Part shown: piece by piece, positions 1-7,836 of the stretch | Position numbering within the stretch: position 1 is the first letter of the stretch | Layout of the letters: the number at the start of each line of letters is the position of its first letter | Assembly: GCF_001238295.1 (NCBI RefSeq) | Contig: NZ_LGXZ01000001.1 | Coordinates: 434,001-498,000 of the forward strand | Length of the DNA: 64,000 bases | Direction: 5' to 3' | From: Ruegeria sp. 6PALISEP08 | Lineage (GTDB): Bacteria > Pseudomonadota > Alphaproteobacteria > Rhodobacterales > Rhodobacteraceae | Notes under the pieces: generated by a model | The model's input: the letters and a program-made list of their open reading frames with translations, nothing else | What the model was told of the DNA's origin: nothing | Database searches by the model: none | Position numbers and translations under genes: made by a program

Positions 1-63
1 GTTGCGGCGCGAGTGCTGTGGGCCTATTACCGGGTTGATAAACAAAGAGAAGGGATCAGATGA
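1..63 (+). CDS. 3' end of an upstream gene, unidentified
   Basis: Frame 1 is open from the window edge for 20 codons and stops with TGA at 61-63. The stop overlaps the ATG of the next gene in an ATGA arrangement, which suggests translational coupling. The visible tail ends in basic residues (DKQREGIR). Too little is present to name the product, and the reading frame is inferred mainly from the overlap. Confidence 0.4.
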   Translation, partial: VAARVLWAYYRVDKQREGIR

Positions 64-725
64 CACGGGTTTTGAATGCGCTGAGGAAAGAGCCTGTTTC
101 GGGTGACACGCGCTCGGTCGTGGTGTTCGTGCATGGTTATGGCGCAAACGGTGCTGACTTGCTGGGGTTGGCTGATCCGCTGGGCGAACATCTGCCCGAC
201 ACCCTGTTTGTGGCCCCCGACGCGCCCGAACAGATTCCAGGCATGCCCAACGGGTTTCAGTGGTTCCCGATCCCTTGGATCGACGGCTCGTCCGAGGAAG
301 AGGCGCGTCGGGGCATGGAAATGGCGGTCGAGGACTTTGACGCCTTTCTGGACGCCCTGATGGTGGACGAAGACGTGTTGCCCGAGCAGGTTGTTCTTTT
401 CGGTTTCAGCCAAGGCACGATGATGAGCCTGCACGTTGCCCCGCGCCGCGAAGACCCTGTGGCCGGGATTGTCGCCTTTTCCGGCCGGTTGCTGGAACCC
501 GATCTTCTGCCCGACGAAACCGTAAGCCGGATGCCAGTCCTGCTGGTGCATGGCGATGCTGACGACGTTGTGCCGCCGCAATCACTGCCCGAGGCTGCCG
601 AAGCCTTGCAGGCCGCAGACTTCAAAGAGGTCTATGCGCATGTCATGAAAGGCACCGGGCACGGCATTGCACCAGACGGGCTAAGCGTTGCGCTGGCCTT
701 CATGCGCGACAAGCTGAGTCTTTAG
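60..725 (+). CDS. alpha/beta hydrolase, phospholipase/carboxylesterase (YpfH-like)
   Basis: A cytoplasmic serine hydrolase of 221 residues, the usual size for the phospholipase/carboxylesterase family (PF02230). The nucleophile elbow GFSQG puts Ser at about 117. The acid residue lies in HGDADDVVPP near 166-169 and the catalytic His in GTGHG at about 201. The HGYGANG loop near 25-31 would form the oxyanion region. No signal peptide is visible. The ATG overlaps the stop of the preceding gene. Family members hydrolyse short acyl esters or lysophospholipids; the substrate here is unknown. Confidence 0.85.
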   Translation: MTRVLNALRKEPVSGDTRSVVVFVHGYGANGADLLGLADPLGEHLPDTLFVAPDAPEQIPGMPNGFQWFPIPWIDGSSEEEARRGMEMAVEDFDAFLDALMVDEDVLPEQVVLFGFSQGTMMSLHVAPRREDPVAGIVAFSGRLLEPDLLPDETVSRMPVLLVHGDADDVVPPQSLPEAAEALQAADFKEVYAHVMKGTGHGIAPDGLSVALAFMRDKLSL

Positions 726-770
726 CCTTTGAGATCAGATCGGTGGAGCGCTCAGGCGTTCCGCACCAGA

Positions 771-1196
771 TCAAGACCAAAGATGCGCCTCGGCGAACTC
801 CACCGAGTTTCCGGCCGGATCGCGTACGTACAATGACCGTGCGCCGCCAGGCCAGTCAAATTCGGCATCGACGGGGATGTTCCAATCCAAAAGGTGTTTG
901 CGCATCACTGCGATTTCATCGCGTGACAACACAAGACACACATGTCCGGGGCCGCGGGCGCCATGGGGTGGAACGGGCATCTCCGGGTTGAGCGGAGGCA
1001 GTTCAGTCTGTTCTGGATTGAAGATCAGCAGAACTGATCCACCGATGCGATAGAAAACGTGGCGGTCGCCGATGCGCTGAATACGGTCCAAACCCAGAAC
1101 CTCACCATAGAACTGTTCCGCGGCGTCCAGATCGTCTGCGTAGAGCGCCGCCTCCAGAATGGCCGAAGGGGCCGGAATGTCTGGCGTGAGTTTCAT
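771..1196 (-). CDS. VOC family protein (glyoxalase/bleomycin-resistance fold)
   Basis: A 141-residue single-subunit vicinal-oxygen-chelate protein. Near residue 14 the ALYADDLDAAEQFY segment is the classic VOC opening, and the C-terminal part has DPAGNSVEFAE, typical of the last beta-alpha-beta module with its metal-ligand Glu. VOC proteins include glyoxalases, dioxygenases and antibiotic-binding proteins, so the reaction cannot be assigned. It converges with the upstream hydrolase gene and is separated by 32 nt from the pseudouridine synthase gene behind it. Confidence 0.8.
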   Translation of the reverse strand: MKLTPDIPAPSAILEAALYADDLDAAEQFYGEVLGLDRIQRIGDRHVFYRIGGSVLLIFNPEQTELPPLNPEMPVPPHGARGPGHVCLVLSRDEIAVMRKHLLDWNIPVDAEFDWPGGARSLYVRDPAGNSVEFAEAHLWS

Positions 1197-1228
1197 GCCC
1201 CAAGCCTAACAGATTAGGGCGGGTTTTG

Positions 1229-1834
1229 TCACCGGCGCGGACGTCGGTCGCGTTTATGCTGTGGGGTTGAGTTCAGCGTCGGCATAGGCAGGCTGCCCCA
1301 TTGGCCAGGCTCAAGATCTTCCAGGGTCCAGTCCCCGATGCAATACCGGATCAGGCGCAGGGTCGGCAGACCCACCGCCGCCGTCATGCGCCGCACTTGT
1401 CGGTTCTTGCCCTCTCGGATGGTCAGTTCCAGCCAGCTGTCGGGAACGCTTTTTCGATCTCGGATAGGCGGGGTACGGGGCCAGAGCCCCTCGGGCTCAT
1501 CAATCTGCCGGGCCTTTGCGGGCCGCGTTAGACCGTCCTTCAACTCAACCCCGTTCCGTAAGGCTTTTAAGGCTACCTCATCCGGGATGCCTTCAACCTG
1601 TACCCAATAGGTCTTTGCCATCTTGTGCTTGGGGTCTGATATCTGCGCCTGCAGTTTCCCGTGATCCGTCAGCAGCATCAAACCCTCGCTGTCACGATCC
1701 AGCCGGCCTGCGGGGTAAACGCCGGGCAAGTCGATAAAATCTGACAGCGTGCTACGCGGACTTTCGGCATTGGCGCGGTCCGTGAACTGCGGCAGCACGT
1801 CATAAGGTTTGTTGAAGCGAATGAACCAGGACAT
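1229..1834 (-). CDS. RluE-like 23S rRNA pseudouridine synthase
   Basis: Pseudouridine synthase of the RsuA/RluB/RluE group. The catalytic motif [14 protein letters not shown] carries the nucleophilic Asp, and the protein begins with [12 protein letters not shown], the normal start of the short family members that lack an S4 domain. The frame stays open far upstream, to 2173, but the family-type N-terminus starts at the ATG at 1834, giving 201 residues. The upstream extension looks non-coding. Likely role: isomerisation of one uridine of 23S rRNA (position 2457 in E. coli RluE). Confidence 0.85.
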   Translation of the reverse strand: MSWFIRFNKPYDVLPQFTDRANAESPRSTLSDFIDLPGVYPAGRLDRDSEGLMLLTDHGKLQAQISDPKHKMAKTYWVQVEGIPDEVALKALRNGVELKDGLTRPAKARQIDEPEGLWPRTPPIRDRKSVPDSWLELTIREGKNRQVRRMTAAVGLPTLRLIRYCIGDWTLEDLEPGQWGSLPMPTLNSTPQHKRDRRPRR

Positions 1835-1872
1835 GACCCGCGCATAGCGCGAAGGACACGCCCGGTGCAAGC

Positions 1873-1881
1873 TGTGGATAA
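1873..1881 (-). promoter_or_regulatory. candidate DnaA box
   Basis: The minus strand reads TTATCCACA, an exact match to the DnaA-box consensus. A weaker relative (GTTTCCACA) lies on the same strand near 1930, and AT-rich sequence follows at 1958-1978. It sits in the 213-bp gap between two divergent genes. One perfect box can occur by chance, so a DnaA role is only possible. Confidence 0.35.
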
Positions 1882-1944
1882 CTGTCACAAGCCTGTAACA
1901 GTTTCGGCTTACCCATTCAGCGACATATTGTGGAAACTCAGGGC

Positions 1945-1972
1945 TTGTCAGAGTTTTAACACGATATATAGT
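1945..1972 (+). promoter_or_regulatory. candidate promoter of the HNH gene
   Basis: TTGTCA at 1945-1950 and TATAGT at 1967-1972 are separated by 16 bp, close to a sigma-70 promoter. The HNH endonuclease gene starts about 75 bp downstream with an AGGAG at 2033-2037. Confidence 0.4.
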
Positions 1973-2047
1973 TAAAAAAAGGCCGGAGCGGGTGCTCTCC
2001 GCTTTGGTGTCACAAACGGGCAGTTGAGAGTGAGGAGCGATTCTGTG

Positions 2048-2635
2048 ATGGACGGAGACTTCAGGACCGAATTTGTCAGAGAGCCGGGTGTGCTCAAACA
2101 ACATCCGGCCTTGGTTTTGAATGCCGATTACCGCCCCTTGTCCTACTACCCGCTGTCCCTGTGGCCCTGGCAAGAAGCGATCAAAGCCGCGTGGCTGGAC
2201 AGGGTCGACATCGTGGCCGAATATGACGAAGTTGTCCGAAGCCCGAGTACCGAGATCCGAATACCCTCGGTCGTTGTTTTGAAAGACTATGTAAAACCCA
2301 GAAAGCGCGTGGCATTCACGCGCTTTAATTTATTTCTGCGGGATGAATTCCGCTGCCAGTACTGCGGCAGCCGCGATAACCTGACCTTTGATCATGTGGT
2401 GCCGCGGGCCGCAGGCGGTGTCACCAGCTGGCAGAACGTGGTGGCGGCATGCAGCCCGTGTAACCTGCGCAAGGGGTCTAAATCGCTGCGTCAGGCGGGG
2501 ATGACATTGCGCAAACCACCACGTCAGCCTGATGCCGAGGCGCTGCGCAATATCGGTCGGAAATTCCCGCCGAACCACCTGCACGAAAGCTGGATCGACT
2601 TCTTGTATTGGGATGCGGAGCTGGACGAGTTTTAA
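2048..2635 (+). CDS. HNH endonuclease domain protein
   Basis: A 195-residue protein with a central HNH nuclease module. The CQYCG zinc knuckle is followed by [13 protein letters not shown] (catalytic His), a conserved Asn in WQNVVAAC and the second CSPCN knuckle. The start is taken at the ATG at 2048, 10 nt after AGGAG; GTG at 2045 and TTG at 2024 are alternatives. This stand-alone type is common in Roseobacter and other alphaproteobacterial chromosomes and is not linked here to a restriction or mobile system. The biological role is unknown. Its end overlaps the convergent dsbB gene by 4 nt. Confidence 0.85.
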   Translation: MDGDFRTEFVREPGVLKQHPALVLNADYRPLSYYPLSLWPWQEAIKAAWLDRVDIVAEYDEVVRSPSTEIRIPSVVVLKDYVKPRKRVAFTRFNLFLRDEFRCQYCGSRDNLTFDHVVPRAAGGVTSWQNVVAACSPCNLRKGSKSLRQAGMTLRKPPRQPDAEALRNIGRKFPPNHLHESWIDFLYWDAELDEF

Positions 2636-3099
2636 TCGCGCGCCCGCCAGGCCGCGATCCAGATCAGCATCAGCACGGCCGAGGCGATGGCATTCCAACC
2701 CGCCATCGATATGCTGAACATCTCCCACGGGATATCATCACAGCGCACCAATGGGGCGTTCATGATCTGATCGAACAGATCGTCGCTACTCAGCCCGCTG
2801 ATATCGCCCGAGGTACATGTGCTGGGGCCTTCCCACCAGCCTTGCTCGACACCGGCGTGAAACGCACCAATCGCCGAAGTTACACCCGCGGCAACGGCGC
2901 CCAGCAACGGCAGGAAACTCAGCCTTGGCAATGCCAGCGCAACCCCGCCAATAGCGATCGCCACCGCATGCGGGTAGCGCTGCCAGATGCACATTTTGCA
3001 CGGGGCAAGCCCGCCCAGATGCTGAAAGCCAAACGCGCCCAACAACAGAGCTGCTGAACCAATCGTGGCCAGTGCCACAAGCCCGGATTTTCTTGTCAT
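2632..3099 (-). CDS. DsbB-family disulfide bond formation protein
   Basis: An inner-membrane quinone-linked thiol oxidase of 155 residues with four predicted membrane segments. The first periplasmic loop carries the CKMC pair followed by WQRYPH, which is diagnostic of the family. A second loop has a Cys in STCTSG and another in LVRCDD, the pair that normally passes electrons from DsbA. It overlaps the end of the upstream YqaA-like gene by 4 nt, so the two are probably translated as an operon. Confidence 0.85.
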   Translation of the reverse strand: MTRKSGLVALATIGSAALLLGAFGFQHLGGLAPCKMCIWQRYPHAVAIAIGGVALALPRLSFLPLLGAVAAGVTSAIGAFHAGVEQGWWEGPSTCTSGDISGLSSDDLFDQIMNAPLVRCDDIPWEMFSISMAGWNAIASAVLMLIWIAAWRARD

Positions 3100-3674
3100 A
3101 GGTATTTAACCACCACGAACCCGCCAAACAGAAGGATGATGAACAGCGTGAACATAAGTCCCAGACGCTTTTCGATAAAGTCCCGGATCGGCTCTCCGAA
3201 GCGCCAAAGCAGACCCGCAACCAAGAAGAACCGCAGGGCGCGCGCCAGAATCGAAGTGGCGATAAAGGTGCCAAGCGGCATTCCGGTCCAGCCGGACATG
3301 ATGGTGATAACTTTGTAAGGGAAGGGCGTCACGCCCGCAGCCAGAACAGCCCAGAACCCGAAATCGTTGAACCGGGTGTTGAACTCTTCCATCGCATGCG
3401 CCTTGCCCATGGATTCCAGAATGGGCTGGCCGATGCTTTCATAGAAAAACGCACCAATCGCATAGCCCAGCATTCCGCCCAGAACCGAGGCCACCAACGC
3501 GACGGTCGCGATCAGCCAAGCACGTGATGGGCGCGCCAGAATCATCGGAATCATCAGCACATCTGGGGGAATCGGAAAGAACGAGCTTTCGATAAAGGCC
3601 ACGACAGCAAGGGCCCACAGGGCATGCCGGTGTTCTGCTAGACGAATGGTCCAGTCATAAAGTGATCGTAACAT
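3096..3674 (-). CDS. YqaA-like VTT/DedA-type membrane protein
   Basis: A 192-residue polytopic protein of the YqaA group within the VTT (DedA/SNARE-associated) superfamily. It shows the re-entrant region FPIPPDVLMIPMILARP near residue 35 and a glycine-rich GGMLGYAIGAFFYES stretch, then GVTPFPYKVITIMSGWTG, which resembles the second half of DedA proteins. Such proteins are linked to lipid scrambling or membrane homeostasis. The precise role is unknown. Coupled to dsbB by a 4-nt overlap. Confidence 0.8.
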   Translation of the reverse strand: MLRSLYDWTIRLAEHRHALWALAVVAFIESSFFPIPPDVLMIPMILARPSRAWLIATVALVASVLGGMLGYAIGAFFYESIGQPILESMGKAHAMEEFNTRFNDFGFWAVLAAGVTPFPYKVITIMSGWTGMPLGTFIATSILARALRFFLVAGLLWRFGEPIRDFIEKRLGLMFTLFIILLFGGFVVVKYL

Positions 3675-3819
3675 AAAGAACTCAGATCCCGTTTTCGGCC
3701 GAAGAAAGCCAAAACACGCACCTGATGGACCGTCAACCGCCGATATTGAAACAAATGGAATATTGGATGTTTTTTGCCTCTGGACCTTCGCTTGGATGAG
3801 CGCTAATTCAGTGTCCGTG

Positions 3820-3905
3820 GCCCAAGTGGCGGAATGGTAGACGCAGGGGATTCAAAATCCCCCGCCTTCACGGGCGTGAGAGTTCGAGTCTCTCCTTGGG
3901 CACCA
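3820..3905 (+). tRNA. tRNA-Leu (anticodon CAA)
   Basis: The acceptor GCCCAAG at 3820-3826 pairs with CTTGGGC at 3895-3901, followed by encoded ACCA. The anticodon arm GGGGA-TTCAAAA-TCCCC places CAA at positions 34-36. A long variable arm typical of a class II tRNA precedes the T arm (GAGAGTTCGAGTCTC). It reads UUG Leu codons. Confidence 0.97.
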
Positions 3906-4206
3906 CATTATTCCTTCCGATTCTATTTTGACGCTTGTGATCAGAGGGTTGCATGTACCTATTGTTGCAAAATCCGGCAGGTCGTTTTCGAGTTTTTTCG
4001 GCGAAGTTGCAACGCGACGATCAAATCCCCAAGCCGGTTTCGACGTCGAAGCTGAAGTCGCAGCTTTGCCTCACACCTGTTTCGAATGGCACGGTGGTCT
4101 AGTTTAGCTTGGGAAACAAACAGGCGGCTTTGAAAGTTATTGACCACGCATCTTGTTTTTGAACCCCTGTATCGGCGCAAGTAAGGTGGATCGTAAACAC
4201 AGCGCT
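3906..4206. other. gene-poor stretch behind tRNA-Leu
   Basis: About 300 bp with no convincing gene. Base composition is visibly poorer in GC than the flanks. A frame on the minus strand (3959-4228) is open but basic and shows no family character. I see no repeat of the tRNA 3' end nearby and no transposase motif, so a decayed insertion is possible but unproven. Confidence 0.4.
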
Positions 4207-4428
4207 TCAGGTCTTGTTCTGATACCATTTCAGGATGAAGACGCGAATGGCCGAGGCCAAACCCGTTTCAGGATCACGTGCCACATCAATTTGTGCAGCC
4301 AAAACGTTGATTGGCATTTCTTTTTCAGCGGCAATTTGACGGAAAGCGCGCCAGAATTCATCCTCCAATGACACCGAAGTTCGGTGCCCCTTGAGGGTCA
4401 AAGAGCGTTTGACCGGACGGCCGCTCAT
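4207..4428 (-). CDS. ribbon-helix-helix domain protein
   Basis: A 73-residue protein that appears to be a single ribbon-helix-helix DNA-binding module. A beta strand near HRTSVSLEDEFW is followed by two helices (FRQIAAEKEMPINVLAAQI and SAIRVFILKWY). It is the last gene of a minus-strand operon with fumC, a chorismate mutase and a DUF4169 gene, and its ATG overlaps the DUF4169 stop. It may act as a small autoregulator, but no operator was identified. Confidence 0.75.
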   Translation of the reverse strand: MSGRPVKRSLTLKGHRTSVSLEDEFWRAFRQIAAEKEMPINVLAAQIDVARDPETGLASAIRVFILKWYQNKT

Positions 4429-4601
4429 TCGTCCAACTCATGATTGTCGAGGTCGCGCTTCTGCTTTTCCTGCTGCAGCTTGATGACCTCTTTCTCGGCC
4501 TTGGTTCGCCCAAAGGTTACGGCGTTGTGGTCTGCAAGGGCCTTTTTTTTGGCCCGAGCCTTTTCTTTGCGAAACCGATTCAAGTTGATGGGGGTGCTCA
4601 T
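4425..4601 (-). CDS. DUF4169 family small protein
   Basis: A 58-residue, strongly charged protein starting [12 protein letters not shown] and continuing with Lys/Glu/Ala-rich helix, which matches the DUF4169 family common in Rhodobacterales. Both ends are set by ATGA overlaps: with the chorismate mutase stop at 4598-4601 and with the ribbon-helix-helix start at 4425-4428. The sequence suggests one long helix. Function unknown. Confidence 0.8.
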   Translation of the reverse strand: MSTPINLNRFRKEKARAKKKALADHNAVTFGRTKAEKEVIKLQQEKQKRDLDNHELDE

Positions 4602-5116
4602 TGAAAAGTTCTTACCTGCGTCAGGGCATCGAACAGGGCTTTCTTACTGTCTTCGGACAAACAATCAACCTGAACTACAGCGTTAAAATCATCCCGATCT
4701 GAGGTATGGACAGGTGTTTGGTCTTGCAGTGCAGCAATAATCTGGGCGCCAAGGTCCAATATGGCGGGGCGTACTTCCTGCGTTAAGTCACGATAGGTGG
4801 TTGGGGCCTGATCAGAGGCCCACCGGGCGATCCAACAAGTTTGAATGTCTTTGGCAGCCGAGATCTGGGATTCGAAAAAAGCCTGGGTCGCCTTAGGATC
4901 CAAACCGGCCTTTGTTGCCGTTTCCAACGTCCCGGCGATGACGATCTGTTCGCGGGCAAGATCTTCGACGGGCAGGTCGTTTGCGAATTTATACGCTGCC
5001 ACGTCCCGCATCCATTCCAGCCTTGCATCAATAAGCCCAAATAGTTCCGCTTGGGCTGTTGTCGCCATGCCTGCCAGAGACAAGCACAGCGCTATTTGCG
5101 TCAATCGCGCCGTCAT
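4598..5116 (-). CDS. secreted gamma-class (AroQ-gamma) chorismate mutase
   Basis: A 172-residue protein with a Sec signal peptide (cleavage likely after TAQA, about residue 23) and an all-helical domain. Catalytic positions fit the AroQ fold with exact spacing: Arg32, Lys43, Asp52 and Arg55 match R49, K60, D69 and R72 of the Mycobacterium tuberculosis secreted enzyme (gaps 11, 9, 3), and Gln92 falls where E. coli chorismate mutase has Gln88. The reaction is chorismate to prephenate, here presumably in the periplasm. The gene overlaps fumC upstream and a DUF4169 gene downstream by 4 nt each. The purpose of an exported chorismate mutase is unclear. Confidence 0.8.
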   Translation of the reverse strand: MTARLTQIALCLSLAGMATTAQAELFGLIDARLEWMRDVAAYKFANDLPVEDLAREQIVIAGTLETATKAGLDPKATQAFFESQISAAKDIQTCWIARWASDQAPTTYRDLTQEVRPAILDLGAQIIAALQDQTPVHTSDRDDFNAVVQVDCLSEDSKKALFDALTQVRTFQ

Positions 5117-6504
5117 TTAGGCCCGATCATCTGCTCTGGGCGAACTACGGCGTCAAAGGTCGCCTCATCCACAAAGCCCAGCGCGACGGCCTCTTCCTTG
5201 AGGGTTGTGCCGTTCTTATGCGCCGTCTTGGCAACTTTCGTTGCATTGTCATAGCCGATGGTCGGGGCCAGCGCCGTGACCAGCATCAGCGATTCCTTCA
5301 TCAGCTTGTCGATGCGCGGCTCGTTGGCCTCGATGCCCAGTAACATCCGCTCGGTAAAGCTGTCTGTAGCATCGCCCAGCAGCTGGATTGACTGCAGCAG
5401 GTTGTAGGACATCATCGGGTTGTAGACGTTCAGTTCGAAATGACCCTGGCTGCCTGCGAAAGTCATCGCGGCGTTGTTGCCCATCACATGCGCGGCGACC
5501 TGAGTCAGCGCTTCGGCCTGTGTCGGGTTCACCTTGCCGGGCATGATCGACGAGCCGGGCTCGTTCTCGGGCAGGATCAGTTCACCCAGACCCGAACGCG
5601 GGCCGGAGCCCAGGAAACGAATGTCATTGGCGATCTTGTAGCAGCTACCGGCAATGGTCGCCAAAGCGCCGGATAGGAACACCATGGCATCATGGGCCGC
5701 CAGTGCCTCGAATTTGTTGGGCGCGGTCACGAAGGGCAGGCCGGTGATATCGGCCATATGTCCGGCGACGGCCTCGCTCCAACCATGCTGCGTGTTCAGC
5801 CCAGTACCAACTGCAGTACCGCCCTGCGCCAGTTCGTAAATTCCCGGCATCGCCGCTTGAACGCGGGCGATTCCCTGACGAATCTGATGGGCATAACCGC
5901 TGAATTCCTGTCCCAGCGTCAAAGGCGTCGCGTCTTGGGTGTGGGTCCGGCCGATTTTGATGATGTCTTTGAATTCCTCGGCCTTCTGCTCGAGCCCCGT
6001 GGCCAGTTTTTCAAGTCCCGGAAGCAGCACGTCGCGCACACTCATGGCAGTGGCGATATGCATGGCGGTGGGGAAGGTGTCGTTCGAGGACTGACCCATG
6101 TTGCAGTGATCGTTCGGATGCACTGGGTCTTTTGAGCCAATCACACCACCCAAGATTTCGATGGCGCGGTTTGCGATAACCTCGTTCGAATTCATGTTCG
6201 ACTGGGTGCCAGAGCCGGTCTGCCAGACGACCAGTGGGAAGTTGTCATCAAACTTTCCTTCGATCACTTCACCTGCGGCCTCGATGATCGCGTCGGCGAT
6301 CTTGGCGTCCAGTTTGCCGGTGGCCTTGTTCTGTAATGCGCAGGCCTTTTTGATCACGCCCAGCGCGCGGACGATGGCGACGGGTTGCTTTTCCCAACCG
6401 ATGGGGAAATTCATGATCGAACGCTGCGTCTGTGCGCCCCAATATTTGTCGGCAGGGACTTCTAGCGGGCCAAAGCTGTCGGATTCGGTGCGGGTCTGAG
6501 ACAT
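5113..6504 (-). CDS. fumC: class II fumarate hydratase
   Basis: A 463-residue enzyme of the fumarase/aspartase superfamily, full length for class II fumarases, which are oxygen-stable and iron-free. It contains the signature [11 protein letters not shown] with the catalytic Ser loop, the [14 protein letters not shown] substrate region, and [14 protein letters not shown]. It converts fumarate to malate in the TCA cycle. It leads a tightly coupled operon with the exported chorismate mutase, a DUF4169 protein and a ribbon-helix-helix protein. Confidence 0.97.
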   Translation of the reverse strand: MSQTRTESDSFGPLEVPADKYWGAQTQRSIMNFPIGWEKQPVAIVRALGVIKKACALQNKATGKLDAKIADAIIEAAGEVIEGKFDDNFPLVVWQTGSGTQSNMNSNEVIANRAIEILGGVIGSKDPVHPNDHCNMGQSSNDTFPTAMHIATAMSVRDVLLPGLEKLATGLEQKAEEFKDIIKIGRTHTQDATPLTLGQEFSGYAHQIRQGIARVQAAMPGIYELAQGGTAVGTGLNTQHGWSEAVAGHMADITGLPFVTAPNKFEALAAHDAMVFLSGALATIAGSCYKIANDIRFLGSGPRSGLGELILPENEPGSSIMPGKVNPTQAEALTQVAAHVMGNNAAMTFAGSQGHFELNVYNPMMSYNLLQSIQLLGDATDSFTERMLLGIEANEPRIDKLMKESLMLVTALAPTIGYDNATKVAKTAHKNGTTLKEEAVALGFVDEATFDAVVRPEQMIGPK

Positions 6505-6711
6505 CTGTCACTCCGTCTGGTATGCGATTGTATGCCGTTTAGCCGCAGCAAAGCCGTGACGCAATCGGCCAGTTGCGCGCACCTTAAACTCAGGTGCTCC
6601 AAAGGTATAGGTACCGGGGTGCGTCACTTTAAATGAGAAAGAGATGGATTGTGCCATTGTGTGCAGGCCCCTCTGAGCTACAATAGGAGGGTGAACGCCG
6701 TGGAGGACAAA

Positions 6712-7275
6712 ATGCCGAATTTCCATCGATTTGCGCTGTCCAAAGCCGTCGTGGCCATTGCTGTTTGCGCGGTGTGGTTGTCCGTATTCAGCCTTTCTGC
6801 ACGGGCAGCAGAAATTGCCCCGTTTGTCGGAGATTATATCGGTTCTGCAAGCGTCGAGGATGTGGACGGCACCTCGACCCCGCGGGACATGAGCGTTTCC
6901 ATTTTTGAAACCAAAAACGGGTTTAATGTCAGTTGGCGGACCACGACCTACAAATTGGACGGGCGCGTAAAGGAACAAAAATTCTCTATCGACTTTGTGC
7001 CTTCGGGGCGTGGCGATTTGTTTTCGGCAGCCATGAAGCGCAACGTGTTCGGCCACGAAGTGCCGTTGGACCCGATGAAGGGTGAACCCTTTGTCTGGGG
7101 GCGCATCGTCGAGGACACGCTGACCGTGTATTCCCTGTTCATTGATGAGGACGGGGGATACGAATTACAGCAATTCGACCGAACACTGGGTGAAGGCGGG
7201 CTGAACCTGTCCTTCTCTCGCTTTATTGACGGGGTAAAATCCAGGTCGGTCGAGACATTCTTGCAAAGAAAATAA
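6712..7275 (+). CDS. exported protein of unknown function
   Basis: A 187-residue protein with a signal peptide that would be cut after ARA, about residue 32. The mature part looks beta-rich (GDYIGSASVEDVDG, MSVSIFETKNGFNVSWRTTTY), as in lipocalin-like or small periplasmic domains. The start is taken at the ATG at 6712, which follows GGAGG at 6702-6706; GTG codons at 6691 and 6700 are alternatives. No family was recognised. It is transcribed divergently from fumC and converges on sspB. Confidence 0.7.
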   Translation: MPNFHRFALSKAVVAIAVCAVWLSVFSLSARAAEIAPFVGDYIGSASVEDVDGTSTPRDMSVSIFETKNGFNVSWRTTTYKLDGRVKEQKFSIDFVPSGRGDLFSAAMKRNVFGHEVPLDPMKGEPFVWGRIVEDTLTVYSLFIDEDGGYELQQFDRTLGEGGLNLSFSRFIDGVKSRSVETFLQRK

Positions 7276-7301
7276 CCCCACAGGGGGCGGGGTTGCTCGG
7301 G

Positions 7302-7760
7302 TCACTTCCGGAAGCTGTCCAAGGACACAACATCGGCGTCATGTTGTATCTCTTCCTCTTCGACCTCAATCGACTCTTCCAAGATGTCCTCATCATCGAT
7401 CTCATCCTCGGGGCTTTCGAACCGCAGGCCAAACTCGACTGACGGGTCCACAAAGGTCTTGATCGCAGCATAGGGGATATACAGCGGTTCGGGTGAGTCG
7501 CCGAAATTCAATGTGATTGCGAAGCCCGTTTCGCCAACCTCAAGGTTTTCGAACCAATGCTGCATGACGATTGTCATTTCTTCGGGATACCGCTCGTGCA
7601 GCCAGTCAGCGATCTCGACCCCGTCCTCGCGCGTGTCGAACGTGATGAAAAAGTGATGTGCCCCGGGTAATCCGGTTTCGGAAACATCCGTCAGCACTTT
7701 CTTTATAAGTCCGCGCATGGCGGAGTGCATCAGGTTACCGTAATCGATGCCTTGCGACAT
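7302..7760 (-). CDS. sspB: alphaproteobacterial SspB, ClpXP adaptor
   Basis: A 152-residue protein of the alpha-type SspB family. The folded domain covers about residues 1-110 (GAHHFFITFDTREDGVEI, LNFGDSPEPLYIPYAAI), followed by a very acidic linker and the terminal peptide VVSLDSFRK, which is expected to dock on ClpX. SspB tethers ssrA-tagged proteins to ClpXP. The tmRNA gene that produces the tag lies about 3 kb away. Confidence 0.85.
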   Translation of the reverse strand: MSQGIDYGNLMHSAMRGLIKKVLTDVSETGLPGAHHFFITFDTREDGVEIADWLHERYPEEMTIVMQHWFENLEVGETGFAITLNFGDSPEPLYIPYAAIKTFVDPSVEFGLRFESPEDEIDDEDILEESIEVEEEEIQHDADVVSLDSFRK

Positions 7761-7836
7761 GTGTGATCCTCAAAAGTGGTTACGACCAGCATAGGGCTTT
7801 TGTTCGGAAACGAAAGAGCGGGTATGGCCGGATTGA

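Noticed and set aside
1835..2173. N-terminal extension of the pseudouridine synthase frame
   Set aside because: The extension has no family similarity, and the ATG at 1834 gives the standard N-terminus.
3834..4055. 73-residue open frame starting inside tRNA-Leu
   Set aside because: It begins within the tRNA and runs into the gene-poor tract without any ribosome-binding site.
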